64,000 nt of DNA from contig NC_134398.1 of assembly GCF_050003625.1 (NCBI RefSeq), forward strand, positions 57,621,641-57,685,640, read 5' to 3'. Shown piece after piece: positions 11,054-22,125 of this stretch (position 1 is the first letter of the stretch; each line of letters opens with the position of its first letter). Source of the DNA: Haematobia irritans. Lineage: Eukaryota; Arthropoda; Insecta; Diptera; Muscidae. A model generated the notes under the pieces. That model was not told the origin of the DNA and searched no databases. It was given only the letters and a program-made list of their open reading frames with translations. The position numbers and the translations under genes are program-made.

Positions 11054-12822
11054 TTGGGGATCGGTTTATATGGGGGCTATACGTAAACGTGGGCCGATAT
11101 GGCCCATTTTCAATACCATCCGACCTACATCAATAACAACTACTTGTGCCAAGTTTCAAGTCGATAGCCAGTTTCGTTCGGAAGTTAGCGTGATTTCCAC
11201 AGACGGACGGACAGCCGGACAGACGGACAGACGGACGGACGGACGGACATGCTTAGATCGACTCAGAATTTCACCACGACCCAGAATATATATACTTTAT
11301 GGGGTCTTAGAGCAATATTTCGATGTGTTACAAACGGAATGACAAAGTTAATATACCCCCATCCTATGGTGGAGGGTATAAAAATCCGAAACCCCCAAAC
11401 AATATTCTCTTTAAGCCGTTCTTACATTGTTTTTAAATTTTCCAAGTCGTTTTAGAGAAATTTTCAATTTATCTTCGGAAATGTTCATTATATCGTTATT
11501 AAATACAACAAGTATACACGTACCCTCCGCCTTGGACTGCGTAGAAACTTCTACTGAAGACTGTCATCTACAATCGAATTACTTGGGTTGCGGTATCAAT
11601 TGCCGATGACAAGATATCTTAAAACTTCCTAACACCGTCTACTAAATTGCAAGGTAGTACATATGTGGTATATATTAAACTAAAAAAGGCCGATTAAATA
11701 CGTATATAATTAAGTTTGACAAAATGTTCTGTAGAAATAAAATATTGAGAAAAGTTTCTATAGAAATAAAATTTTGACAACATTTTCTATAGAAGTAAAA
11801 TTTGAACAAAATTTTCTATAGAAATAAATTTTTAACAAAATTTTCTATAGAAATAAAATTTTGACAAAATTTTCTATAGAGATAAAATTTGACAAAATTT
11901 TCTATAGGAATAAAATTTTGACAAAATTTTCCATAAAAATAAAATTTTGACAAAATTTTCTATAAAAATAAAATCATAGTAGATTATTTTTGGCTCGAGT
12001 GCCAACCATGATTATGAACCGATATGGACCAATTTTTGTGTGATTGGGGATCGGCTATATGGACCAATTTTGGCATGGTTATTAGCGGCCACGTACTAAA
12101 TCCACGTTGCAAATTTCAACCGGATCGGATGTATTTTGCTTCTCCAAGAGGCTCCGGAGATCAAATCTGGGGAACGGTTTATATGGGGGCTATAACATAT
12201 ATAATTATGGACCAATATGGAACAATTCTTGCGTGTTTGTTAGAGACGATATGGACCAATTTTTGCATGGTTGTTACACGCTCACAAAAAATCGCTTCTG
12301 TAACATATACTCCCAAACATATTTTGCTTCAAGCATATACATTTTTGGCTATTGCCCAAACATTTATATGTTTGATCTCTTCCAATATATAATATGTTTG
12401 AAAGCATATTGGTCTAAACAATATATGTTTGGGTAGTCTAAGTTCCAAACATTTTGTATTTTTGCATCCAAATTCAATAATGTTGTCTTCCAAAAAACAA
12501 TATGTTATTATGTGAACATATAATATGTTTGGAAGCATTTTGCACCCAAAAATATTATATGCTTAAAAAAATTATCCCAAAAAATATTGTGCTCAAAATT
12601 TTATTTATTTATTTATATATTTACAATCATAATGAATTATGAAAATAAACAGGTAATATAGGGGCTAACAACATAGGTTTTCGACCTGAATGCTCAAAAT
12701 TTTGTTTCTGCCCAATTGTATATTCCCCCACATCTTTCTCACTTCCACGAGATTTTTTAGTTCTTAGCACCTTTTTCTGTAATACAAACATTGTAGAAGA
12801 AATTATTCAATTGTATGATTTT

Positions 12823-14694
12823 TTATACCCTCCACCATAGGATGGGGGTATATTAACTTTGTCATTCCGTTTGTAACACATCGAAATATTGCTCTAAGAC
12901 CCCATAAAGTATATATTCTGGGTCGTGGTGAAATTCTGAGTCGATCTAAGCATGTCCGTCCGTCCGTCCGTCTGTCCGTCTGTCCGGCTGTCCGTCCGTC
13001 TGTGGAAATCACGCTAACTTCCGAACGAAACTGGCTATCGACTTGAAACTTGGCACAAGTAGTTGTTATTGATGTAGGTCGGATGGTATTGAAAATGGGC
13101 CATATCGGCCCACGTTTACGTATAGCCCCCATATAAACCGATCCCCAAATTTGGCTTGCGGAGCCTTCCGGAGCAGCAAAATTCATCCGATCCGGTTGAA
13201 ATTTGGTACGTGGTCTAAGTATACGGTCTCTAACAACCATGCAAAAATTGGTCCACATCGGTCCATAATTATATATAGCCCCCATATAAACCGATCCCCA
13301 GATTTGACCTCCGGAGCCTCTTGGAGGGGCAAAATTCATCCGATCCGGTTGAAATTTGGTACCTGATATTAGTATACGGTCTCTAACAACCATGCAAAAA
13401 TTGGTCCATATCGGTCCATAAATATATATAGCTCCCATATAAACCGATCCCCAGATTTGACCTCCGGAGCCTCTTGGAGGAGCAAACTTCATCCTACCCG
13501 ATTGAAATTTGGTACGTGGTGTTAGTATATGGTCTCTAACAACCATGCAAAAACTGGTCCATATCGGTCCATAATTATATATAGCTCCCATATAAACCGA
13601 TCCCCAGATTTGACCTCCGGAGCCTCTTGGAGGGGCAAAATTCATCCGATCCGTTTGAAATTGGGTACCTGATGTTAGTATACGGTCTCTAACAAGCATG
13701 CAAAAATTGGTCCATATCGGTCCATAATTATATATAGCTCCCATATAAACCGATCCCCAGATTTGAACTCTGGAGCCTCTTGGATGAGCAAAATTCATCC
13801 GATCCAATTGAAATTTAGTGCGTGGTGTTAGTATATGGTCTCTAACAACCATGCAAAAATTGGTCCATATCGGTCCATAATTATATATAGCTCCCATATA
13901 AACCGATCCCCAGATTTGACCTCCGGAGCCTCTTGGAGGAGCAAAAGTCATCCGATGCGGTTGAAATTTGGTACATTTCGTTAATATATGGCCTCTAACA
14001 GCCATGTAAAAATTGTCAAATTTTATTACTATAGAAAGTTTTGTCAAAATTTCATTTCTATAGAAAGTTTTGTAAAAAGTTTATTTCTATAGCAATGTTT
14101 GTCAATATTTTATTTCCATAGAAAATTTTGTCAAAATTTTATTTCTATAGAAAATTTTGTAAAAAATTTATTTCTGTAGAAAATTTTGTCAACATTTTAT
14201 TTCTATAGACAATTTTGTCAACATTTTATTTCTATAGAACATTTTGTCAACATTTTATTTCTATAGAAAATTTTGTCAACATTTTATTTCTATAGAAAAT
14301 TTTGTCAAAATTTTATTGCTATAGGAAATTTTGTCAACATTTTACTTCCATAGAAAATTTTGTCAACATTTTATTTCTATAGAAAATTTTGTCAAGTTTT
14401 TATTTCTATAGAAAATTTTGTCAAAATTTTATTTCTATAGAAAATTTTGTCAAACTGAATTATATACGTATTTAGTCGTCCTTTTTTTGTTTAATATATA
14501 CCCCTTATGGACTAACTTACAATTTAGAAGACAATGTTAAAAAGTTTTACGATACCTTGCCATCGGCAAGTGTTATCGCAACCCAAGTAATTCGATTGTG
14601 GATGACAGCCTTTAGTACAAGTTCCTACGCAATCCATGGTGGAGGGTACATAAGATTCGGCCTGGCCGAAATTACGGCCGTATATACTTGTTTT
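12823..14694 (-). mobile_element. MM-L2: long mini-me-like repeat, complete, inverted to MM-L1
   Basis: A minus-strand copy nearly identical by eye to MM-L1: terminal hairpin at 12823-12851, TATATA, core, (GTCY)n tract (about 12955-13006), six 153-bp units, a longer 29-bp array (about 14030-14455) and the GGCC hairpin end near 14665-14680. Comparison with CP1 ('tgatttttttattttaatttt') places the insertion in a T/A-rich site with no obvious long target duplication. The 153-bp frame is open for about 414 codons (14047-12803). Confidence 0.85.
14030..14455 (-). repeat. 29-bp minisatellite in MM-L2
   Basis: About 14-15 copies of TTTCTATAGAAAATTTTGTC plus AA(C/A)ATTTTA. It is longer than the array in MM-L1 although the rest is nearly identical, so copy number changed after the two diverged. 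Confidence 0.9.
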
Positions 14695-16196
14695 ATTTTA
14701 ATTTTACCTTTTGCCGGACGGAGATTCGAACCACACAGTTTGTAAGGATCAAAGAAGTAGCTGATCAATTGCCCAAGGAAAAATAAGATGTTAATTTTGT
14801 AATAACAAGCAACAACCACCAACTTAATTCAATATCGCTCCCTGTTAAATAGCGCTCCAAGCTACTAAACACATATATTTTTATAAGCTATTTCTAAATT
14901 AATATATGTTTGCATCCAAGCATATTATATTTACAAACATTTTATGTCCCAAACATAATATGTTCTAACATATTAACATATATGTCCCAAACATGTTATG
15001 CTAGTTTATAAACATTATATGCTTACACTCAAAAATATTGTGTTTAAAAATTTGTGTTCCAAACATATAATGTTTATAGCCAAACATATGAAAAACAGTC
15101 TTTTTCATCCGTGTAGAGACCATGTAACACCACGTACCAAATTTCAACCGAATCGGATGAATTTTGCTCCTCCAAGAGGTTCCGGAGGTCAAATCTGGGG
15201 ATCGATTTATATGGGGGCTATAGATAATTATGGACCGATATGGACCAATTCTTCCGTGTTTGTTAGAGACGATATGGACCAATTTTTGTATGGTTGTTAG
15301 AGACCACATAACACCACGTACCAAATTTCAACCGAATCGGATGAATTTTGCTTCTCCAAGAAGTTCCGGAGGTCAAATCTGGGGATCGATTTATATGGGG
15401 GCTATATATAATTATGGACCGATATGGATCAATTCTTTCATGGTTGTTAGAAATCATATACTAACACCACGTACTAAATTTCAACCGGATCGTATAAATT
15501 TTGCTCCTGCAATAGGCGCCGGAGGTCAAATCTGGGGATCGGTTTATATAGGGGCTATATATAATTATGGACCGATATGGACCAATTTTTGTATGGTTGT
15601 GAGAGACGGTATACTAATACATTGTACCAAATTTCAGCCGGATCGGATGAAATTTGCTGCTCTTAGAGGATCCGCAAACCAAATGTGGGGATCGGTTTAT
15701 ATGGGGGCTATATATAATTATGGACCGATATGGACCAATTTTTGCATGGTTGTTAGAGACCATATACTAACACCACATACCAAATTTCAACCGGATCGGA
15801 TTATTTTTGCTCCTCTAAGAGGCTCCGGAATTCAAATCTGGAGATCGGTTTATATGGGGGCTATATATAATTAGGGACCGATATAGATCAATTTTTGCAT
15901 GGTTGTTCAGCCAGATGGGGCTATATGTAAAAGTGGACCGATATGACCCATTTGCAAAACCGTCCGACCTACATCAATAACAACTACGTGTGCCAAGTTT
16001 AAAGTCGATAGCTTGTTTCGTTCGGAAGTTATCGTGATTTCAACAGACGGACGGACAGACATACTAAGATCGACTCTGAATTTCACCACGGCCCATAATA
16101 TATATACTTTATGGGGTCTTAGAGCAATATTTCGATGTGTTACAAACGGAATGACAAAGTTAATATACCCCCCATCCTATGGTGGAGGGTCTAAAA

Positions 16197-18130
16197 ATTT
16201 CGCAGTTCCAAAGTTCCTTTTAACTAGGACATTACAGCATACTTATCAAGGATAATAGTACTTTCGTTGTTAAACAGGAAAATCCCACAACATTTCAATA
16301 ATGATTTATTGCATCGATTAAGTATATTATAAACTTATATTCATATTATGTGAATATACATAAACAAAAAAAAAACAACATCAAAAACTATTATTCAAAA
16401 ATAAACTCGAATTACTGCCAATGTTGTACAAAACTATCAAACAAAAAAATGAATTCAGGACAAACATCCTACACAGATAAATAACAAGAAGACTTTCAAC
16501 ATTAAAATGTGGGAAAACATGAGATGATATTCTTATATGTCATACAAGCATGATTGCGAATTTTATTGTAGTATAAACCCAGATATTTAATATGGTCACA
16601 TAATCTATAAGAAGTACAAACATATATGAGGACATTATGAATTACTATCCTTATGGCGTCGCCGAACTTCTACATCCAGGACAACAACGATTACAACATT
16701 GAGAATGTATTACACCAAAAAGGATGTACTGCAGTACATTAGGATAACAAAGTGCTTTGCACAATTTCATAAATGGCTGCAGGAATTTAATGACTCTACA
16801 CTCGTTTTGGTGGAACAAAAAGGAGCCAATAATGTCATCATGATACTCCAGAAAAACTGGGTTTCCCCTAGACTAGGGGATGCGATGTGATGGAAACTGC
16901 AAAAACCAAATCAAATTAGCATATGTTTTGTTAATGATCCCTGATATAACCGGGAGACAATGATAAATGAATGCTGCTAGTTGGGAAAGGGTGAAGGAAA
17001 ACTCCTACTACTTAATTCCCTTCAGTGGCATCGAATGAGTTCATTCAATTTACAAAAGGAATGATTTTATTTTTATAGCTTGATTTAGAAAGAAAAAATA
17101 AATCTCTAAACGTTTACATTTCCTTCACATTTCTAAGCTCTCTTATCCTTTTTACCATCTTGCCTTGATATTTGCACGTAAACAAATCAAATTTTCCCTT
17201 TTTATTGGCACCGAATGGCATGTACAATAAAATCAGTGGAGCTTTACATTCTAAGGAGAGTACATACAATCGCATAGTATTCCATGCCAAGTTGCAAAGA
17301 AGCATTTCGAAAATTTAATTTACCACAATTGCATGGCGATGACAAATGTTGAGCTATGGAAAAAAGATTCAGGTGAAGAATGCGAATGAATGTGCCTTCC
17401 ATCGTTTGTGCCTTTTTTAACACCCTTATAAAATAATATAATTCAATAAAAATGTATTAACCTTAGCGTGCTGTTATGACTTCTTTCACCAGAATTCAAA
17501 TTGTTCTACCCACTTCGTGCCATAGGCAGCTATCCTTTGAATACCTCAGCTTTAAATCCCCATCGTAAACGAATTCTTATAGAATAGACAAAACACGATT
17601 TTTTATATTAACCCTAAAAAAGTTGTTTTAGTTGTTGTTGTTGCTTCACTTGTTCGCTGTTGTATAGAAGGAAATCAACAGTCAATTTAGAACCTGACAA
17701 TCAGGTTACACAGTGGATCCAAAATATGCAAAAGATATATTTTAAAGTCAATGAACAGTAGCACGATCGTAAATATTATATTGGACCCATAACATAAAAT
17801 TTTTATTGAAACCATATTTGTTTATTGTTTCTTAGGGTATTGCCGGCCACACTATTTGACCACCAGAGTGTCAAAACTTTTATTTGGAAAATTTTCAAAA
17901 TATCGGGACATTGATTTCGGAAAATATTGCTATCATGATGTTATATATTAAATATGAGCTAAAAATGTTTAGTGGTTTTACTGTGTCGACGAAGTCATTT
18001 TTTGCATTCTGTTGAATATTTGCTTAGTTTCACCGTTAGGTATGTTCGTACTCGTATTAAGAAGGTCATGTTAAAAATTTTAAAATAAAAAAGAACTAAA
18101 TGGATAGGAAGTTATCTTGAAAGTGTTTTT
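16197..18130. other. Unassigned 1.9-kb interval
   Basis: No terminal repeats, tRNA-like modules or mini-me units recognised. It contains a (CAA/TTG)n tract near 17625-17650 and a possible 63-codon frame at 16699-16890 with no recognisable domain. The 16630-16890 stretch has less skewed composition than its surroundings, but I cannot assign it. It may be unique host DNA. Confidence 0.35.
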
Positions 18131-18211
18131 TTTCTGTCCACCATATGGAGGAGGTTATACTAACTTTGTAAGTCCGTTAGTAATACATCGCAATATTGGT
18201 CTCACACCCCA

Positions 18212-18714
18212 CACCGAAAAAAAGTAAACTGTTTTATAGGAAGAATGAACTACCTCGCACGAAAATTGAACTATTTTGTACTCCATGTTTTGAGATTTCC
18301 ACGAAGTGTTGTTAAAACCAAGAAACTTTAGTACCATGTTGTACTTTTTAACTGTTGTTCTCGAAATTACTCCCTCTCATAGAAGAAAAAATTAACTAAA
18401 AGTAAAGAAGAAAATCATTGTCGCCACATCATGACCATTTTAAACATACAGTCATTCTTACTATTTTTGGGAATCGTACGAAAATTTTCATTTGTTTTAG
18501 TTAAAAATGAACTTATGTGTACGGTCATTGAACTTTATACTCGCGTTCAGTTCATAAAATGTTTGAGACATACTTAAAAAAAAAACGAAAATTTCATTGG
18601 ACTGTGGAAAGTTTCGCAAAAAATAATAAAATTGAACTACAAACAAATAATTTTTTTTGCAATAAAAATAAGTTAAATTTGGCGTTAGTTTAACTACGGA
18701 ATTTTTTTTCTGTG
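18212..18714 (+). mobile_element. MITE D1
   Basis: Ends are CACCGAAAAAAAGTAAACTG and TTTTTTTTCTGTG, flanked by CA (18210-18211, 18715-18716). In intact mini-me copies the site reads 'gaccccataaag', so CA was duplicated. The 503-bp interior matches D2 and D3 ('ttttataggaagaatgaactac', 'gttagtttaactacgg'). No coding capacity. Confidence 0.8.
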
Positions 18715-18752
18715 CATAAAGTATATATAGTCTGGGTCGTTGTGAAACTCTG

Positions 18753-19342
18753 CACTGAAAAAAAGCATGCCCGGTTCCAAAGATTTTGTCTTTACTTTAA
18801 AAATTTTGGTATTGATTGGTATTGAAGCGGAGAATACAAGTAAGGATACTTTTAAGACACAATTCTCTTTTAAATGTAGCTTTTGTGTACTTGCTTCTAA
18901 TTTAATTTTTCGCTTTTTCGGCTTTTTTTCTTCATCAAAGTCCTTTAAAAACGAGTTAACGACAACTTTATTTTGCACATTAAGACTCGACTTCCAGTAG
19001 AAATTATGCTATGTTTCAAGTTAAAAAAACGTCTTTAAAATAAAGTTTTTAAAGGATTTTAACGATTTTCTGCTTTGTAGTCAAGATGCAAAAAGTCAAC
19101 AAATTTAAAGATAATTTCATTAAATTTAATGAATTTTTCTGAATTATTAAAGTTAAGTTGACATTAGCCGAAACATTTTTTTTTTTCATGTTATGGTACC
19201 CATTTTTAAGACAAATCACTTAATTTAACTTTTGGACAAGGAAAAAGTTTTATATTATTAGAGAAATGCGTCTTCTATGTTAAACTTGCATTTATTTTAA
19301 AGACATGAAATCTTTGACCTCACGACAATATTTTTTTCAGTG
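18753..19342 (+). mobile_element. MITE C2
   Basis: CACTGAAAAAAAGCATGCCC to TTTTTTTCAGTG, flanked by TG on both sides (18751-18752, 19343-19344). Uninterrupted mini-me copies read 'gaaattctgagtcgatc', so TG was duplicated. It is 590 bp, slightly shorter than C1 because of internal deletions. Confidence 0.8.
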
Positions 19343-19630
19343 TGAGTGGATCCAGCGAAGTCTATCCGTCAGCTAACTTCTAAACGAAACAGGCTACCGT
19401 ATCGGACTACATTTAAGTTTTGCCCCCATATAAACCGAAACCCAGATTTGACTTATGGATCTTCTTGGAAGAGCAAATTGATGTAGATGGGATGGTATTC
19501 TATATCGGCTCACTTTTAGGTATTGCCATATAAACCGACCCCCAGATTTGACTTGCGGATCTTCTTGGAAGAGAAAATTTCATCTTATCCTATTGTAACT
19601 CGGCACGTGCTCTCACTTCATTGGTACCAT

Positions 19631-20475
19631 GCACTCAAAACAGAGTTTACTTGGACCCAAAGATTTCGACCTTCACCCATAAAAAAAACTAAAGGATACA
19701 ATTCTCAATTACAGAATTTTCATTCTTTTTTTCGATATATTTATAAAGAAATTTACTTACAACAACAGCCAGTTAAAATCCAAATTATAGCAGATACTTC
19801 AAAGCAGAAACTGTTTTCTTAATTAAAAAAACCTTAAACAAAACATGCAAAATCTTCAAAATAAGTCCTAGCCTATACACCCCCAAAAGAATCGCTTCTG
19901 TAACATATACCCCAAACACATTTTGCTTCAAGCATATATTTTTTCGGGATTGGTCCAAACAAAATATTGTTTGTATTGTTCAAATATATTATGTTTCACG
20001 TTAGGGCATACACTGGTAGTAAAAAATTTTAATGAAATTTTCTTTGTGTGGATATATTGTTAAGGCGCCAATTGGTTACTTCCATTATTTTACTTGCAGC
20101 ATACTCTCTAGGTCTCTCTTTCTAAACACATATATGTTTATAGGCTATTTCCAAATTAATATATGTTTGCATCTAAGCATATTATATTTACAAACATTTT
20201 ATGTCTCATACATGTTATGCTAGTTTATGAACATTATATTCTTGCACTTAAAAATATTGTGTTAAAAAATTTGAGTTTCAAATATATAATTTTTACACCC
20301 ACACATATGAAAAACAGTCTTTTTCGTCCGTGTATTTGACGCGTTTTTATCTTAAATCTAAAGATTCAATATGCTAGTGAATTTAAAAACGATTTCTTTA
20401 ATTTTAAAATGTTTTTCTTTACTTTAAGGGAAATTAGTTAAGCTGCTCTTGTAGTTTAGTCAACGCATGATTTTA
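19631..20475. other. Possible C-like MITE holding CP3
   Basis: The sequence from 'cactcaaaacagagtttacttggacccaaagatttcgacc' resembles the C family start. After CP3 it resumes with 'aaatctaaagattcaatatgctagtg...ttgtagtttagtcaacgcatg'. No clean right end was found, so boundaries are uncertain. Confidence 0.3.
19878..20333 (+). mobile_element. CP3: CATATG MITE, short
   Basis: CACCCCCAAAAGAATCGCTT to 'gaaaaacagtctttttcgtccgtg', with TA at 19876-19877 and 20334-20335. At 456 bp it keeps only the CATATG/AACATAT-rich arms and lacks the tRNA-like middle. Same internal order as CP4 (29678-30161, inverted). Confidence 0.8.
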
Positions 20476-20657
20476 AGCTGAAATCAAAACAATAATAATG
20501 ATTGAAGAATAAAACAACAACAACAAAAAAGAACATTTTCCTTAATTAAAAAACACACAACATTAACGGAAAGATGGAAATTTGCAAGATTCACGTCCTA
20601 ACTTTAATGAAAAGAAGTATATACGGCCGTAAGTTTGACCAGGCCGAATCTTATGTA

Positions 20658-21316
20658 CACTGAACAAAATATTGTCGTGAGGTCAAAGATTTTATGTCTT
20701 TAAAATACGAATAAAAATTTTGCTTAGCACAGAAGACGCATTTTTCTAAAATAAAGTTATTTTCCTTGTCCAAAAATCGATAAACTTTTCAATGAAGTCG
20801 TATTGTCCTTATAATTAAGTGATTTGACTTAAAAATGGGTATCTTAACATGAAAGAAAAAATTTATAGGCTAAGGTCAACTTGACTTTAATAATTCAGAA
20901 AAATTCTTTAAATTTAATGAAATTGTCTTTAAATTTGTTGTCTTTTTGCATCTTGACTACAAAGCAAAAAATCGTTCAAATATAGGACATATTTTTCAAA
21001 ACTTTATTTTAAAGAAGTTTTTTACTTCAAACATAGCATAATTTCTACTGGAAGTCGAGTCCTTATTTGGAAAATAAAGTTGCCGTTAACTCGTTTTTAA
21101 AGGACTTTGATAGCATATGAAGAAAAAAAGCTGAGAAAGCGAAAAATTAAAATTTGCTTCCTAGAAGCAAGTACACAAAACTTAAATTTAAAAGAGAATT
21201 GTGTCTTAAAAGTGTCCTTACTTGTATTCTCCGCTTCTTTGGCTCGGAATCAATTTTCAAATTTTCAAATTTTTTAAAGACAAAATCTTTGGAGCCGAGT
21301 ATGCTTTTTTTCAGTG
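20658..21316 (-). mobile_element. MITE C3 with exact TA duplication
   Basis: CACTGAACAAAATATTGTCG to AAGCATACTCGG..TTTTTTTCAGTG on the plus strand. Flanking TA at 20656-20657 and 21317-21318 duplicates the TA of 'cttatgTAccctcc', a phrase intact in MM-L1, MM-L2 and MM-L6. This is the cleanest empty-site comparison for the C family. Confidence 0.9.
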
Positions 21317-21481
21317 TACCCTCCACCATGGATTGCGTAGAAACTTCTACTATTAATTAAATTAAATTACTTGGGTTGCGGCCGATGGCAAGGCATCTTA
21401 AAACTTCTTAACATCATCTTCTAAATTGTAAGTTAGTCTATGCGGGATACATAGACAAAAGAGGTCGATTAAATACGTACA

Positions 21482-21835
21482 CTCAAAAAAAAGTGAACCC
21501 TATATTTCACTAAAGCTGATTTAACTCTATTTTAGTTCATGGAATTATTACGTTTTAATAAAGTTTCCCTGACGTTAATAATTTTTTGGGTACGTTAGTT
21601 AATAAAACTAAAATAGAGGAAAAAATTATACACAAAGGAAGTATAAAGATTAACTAAATTCGGGTCTCCCACAAAATAGTTCTGAATTTCTTAAAATTTG
21701 TAAAATTTACCAGTAATTAGCCCATCATGAACTTCGTATGGTACTAAAGACATTTTTGCAATTTTTAACTCCAATGTTTTCCTTCAAACTTCGAAATTTT
21801 CTTTAACAAGTGAAAAAAATGAATTATGTCTAATA
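21482..21835 (+). mobile_element. R: D-like MITE remnant, right end unclear
   Basis: After TA at 21480-21481: CACTCAAAAAAAAGTGAACC, the grammar of the TA-flanked families. The interior ('ttttagttcatgg', 'aagtataaagattaactaaa') recalls D. The expected TTTTTTGAGTG-TA right end was not found; the sequence ends near 'caagtgaaaaaaatgaatta'. Confidence 0.45.
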
Positions 21836-22125
21836 GAGCCAGAATTGAAATATGGGGGTCGCTTTATATTGGCGCTATATACAATTATGAACATGAGTCT
21901 ACCAAAAATGGCAGATTTTTTTACTGTTTTCTATGGCAATAAAACTTTGGTAGATTATTTTTGGCTCGAGTGGCAATCGTGATTTTTCTGTGATTGGGGA
22001 TCGATTTATTTGGGGCCTATATATAATATTGATCGATATGGACTAATTTTGGCATGGTTGTTATCGGCCATGCACCAAATTTCAACCGGATCGGATGAAT
22101 TTTGCTCCTTCAGGAGGCTCCAGAG

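Larger units (their letters stand above)
9622..11384 (+). mobile_element. MM-L1: long mini-me-like repeat, complete
   Basis: Order from the left: AACAAGTATATACGGCCGTA with a GGCCGTAAGTTCGGCC hairpin and a partly palindromic TTCGGCCAGGCCGAA; the phrase 'taccctccaccatggattgcgtag'; a 29-bp minisatellite (about 9863-10195); five exact 153-bp units (markers 10288, 10441, 10594, 10747, 10900, 11053); a (GTCY)n-type tract (11204-11248, as GACGGACGGAC); core 'agatcgactcagaatttcaccacgacccagaa'; TATATATA; and a terminal hairpin ATACCCCCATCC..GGTGGAGGGTATAA. It lacks any transposase. By knowledge of dipteran mini-me/DINE-like repeats it is non-autonomous; the mobilising machinery is not evident. Confidence 0.85.
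9518..11480 (+). repeat. V repeat, second copy, split by MM-L1
   Basis: The left half is 9518-9609 and the right half about 11382-11480 ('tccgaaacccccaaacaatattctctttaagccg'). Joining them restores the order seen in 9018-9225, which fixes the MM-L1 boundaries near 9610 and 11381. Confidence 0.65.
12277..15113 (+). mobile_element. CP2: CATATG MITE, interrupted by MM-L2
   Basis: Starts CACGCTCACAAAAAATCGCT and ends 'aaaaacagtctttttcatccgtg'. TA flanks at 12275-12276 and 15114-15115 duplicate the TA of the interrupted mini-me unit ('ggttgTTAgagacc' in intact units). The interior matches CP1 except that MM-L2 is inserted between 12823 and 14694. A degenerate tRNA-like module remains at about 14708-14780. 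Confidence 0.85.
11506..16196 (+). mobile_element. MM-L3: long mini-me-like repeat split by CP2
   Basis: The left part, 11506-12276, has 'aacaagtatacacgtaccctccgccttgg', a 29-bp array at 11716-11975 and the first 153-bp sequence. CP2 then interrupts at 12277-15113, duplicating TA inside 'ggttgttagagacc'. The right part, 15114-16196, has further 153-bp-type units, a short (GTCY)n-type tract (16043-16059), the conserved core and the terminal hairpin near 16165-16190. One frame stays open over 214 codons (15230-15874). Confidence 0.8.
18133..19625 (-). mobile_element. MM-L4: mini-me-like copy split by D1 and C2
   Basis: 'tccaccatatggaggaggttatactaactttg' opens the minus-oriented copy. It continues after D1 with 'cataaagtatatatagtctgggtcg', and after C2 with 'gagtggatcca...ctaacttctaaacgaaacaggct' and two degenerate 153-bp units. 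Comparison with MM-L2 shows exactly where D1 and C2 entered. It is older than the MITEs it contains. Confidence 0.7.

Noticed and set aside
10305..11342. 345-codon open frame as a protein-coding gene
   Set aside because: It is a direct translation of the 153-bp repeat, with no start context, no known domain, and it extends into the (GTCY) tract. Kept only as a finding.
12803..14047. 414-codon open frame (longest in the window) as a gene
   Set aside because: Same repeat translation in MM-L2; starts in the 29-bp minisatellite and ends in the CP2 element.
9863..14455. 29-bp repeats as a CRISPR array
   Set aside because: Tandem units without unique spacers, in a eukaryotic mobile element.
16699..16890. 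63-codon frame as an exon
   Set aside because: No recognisable domain or clear splice sites; left as unassigned.
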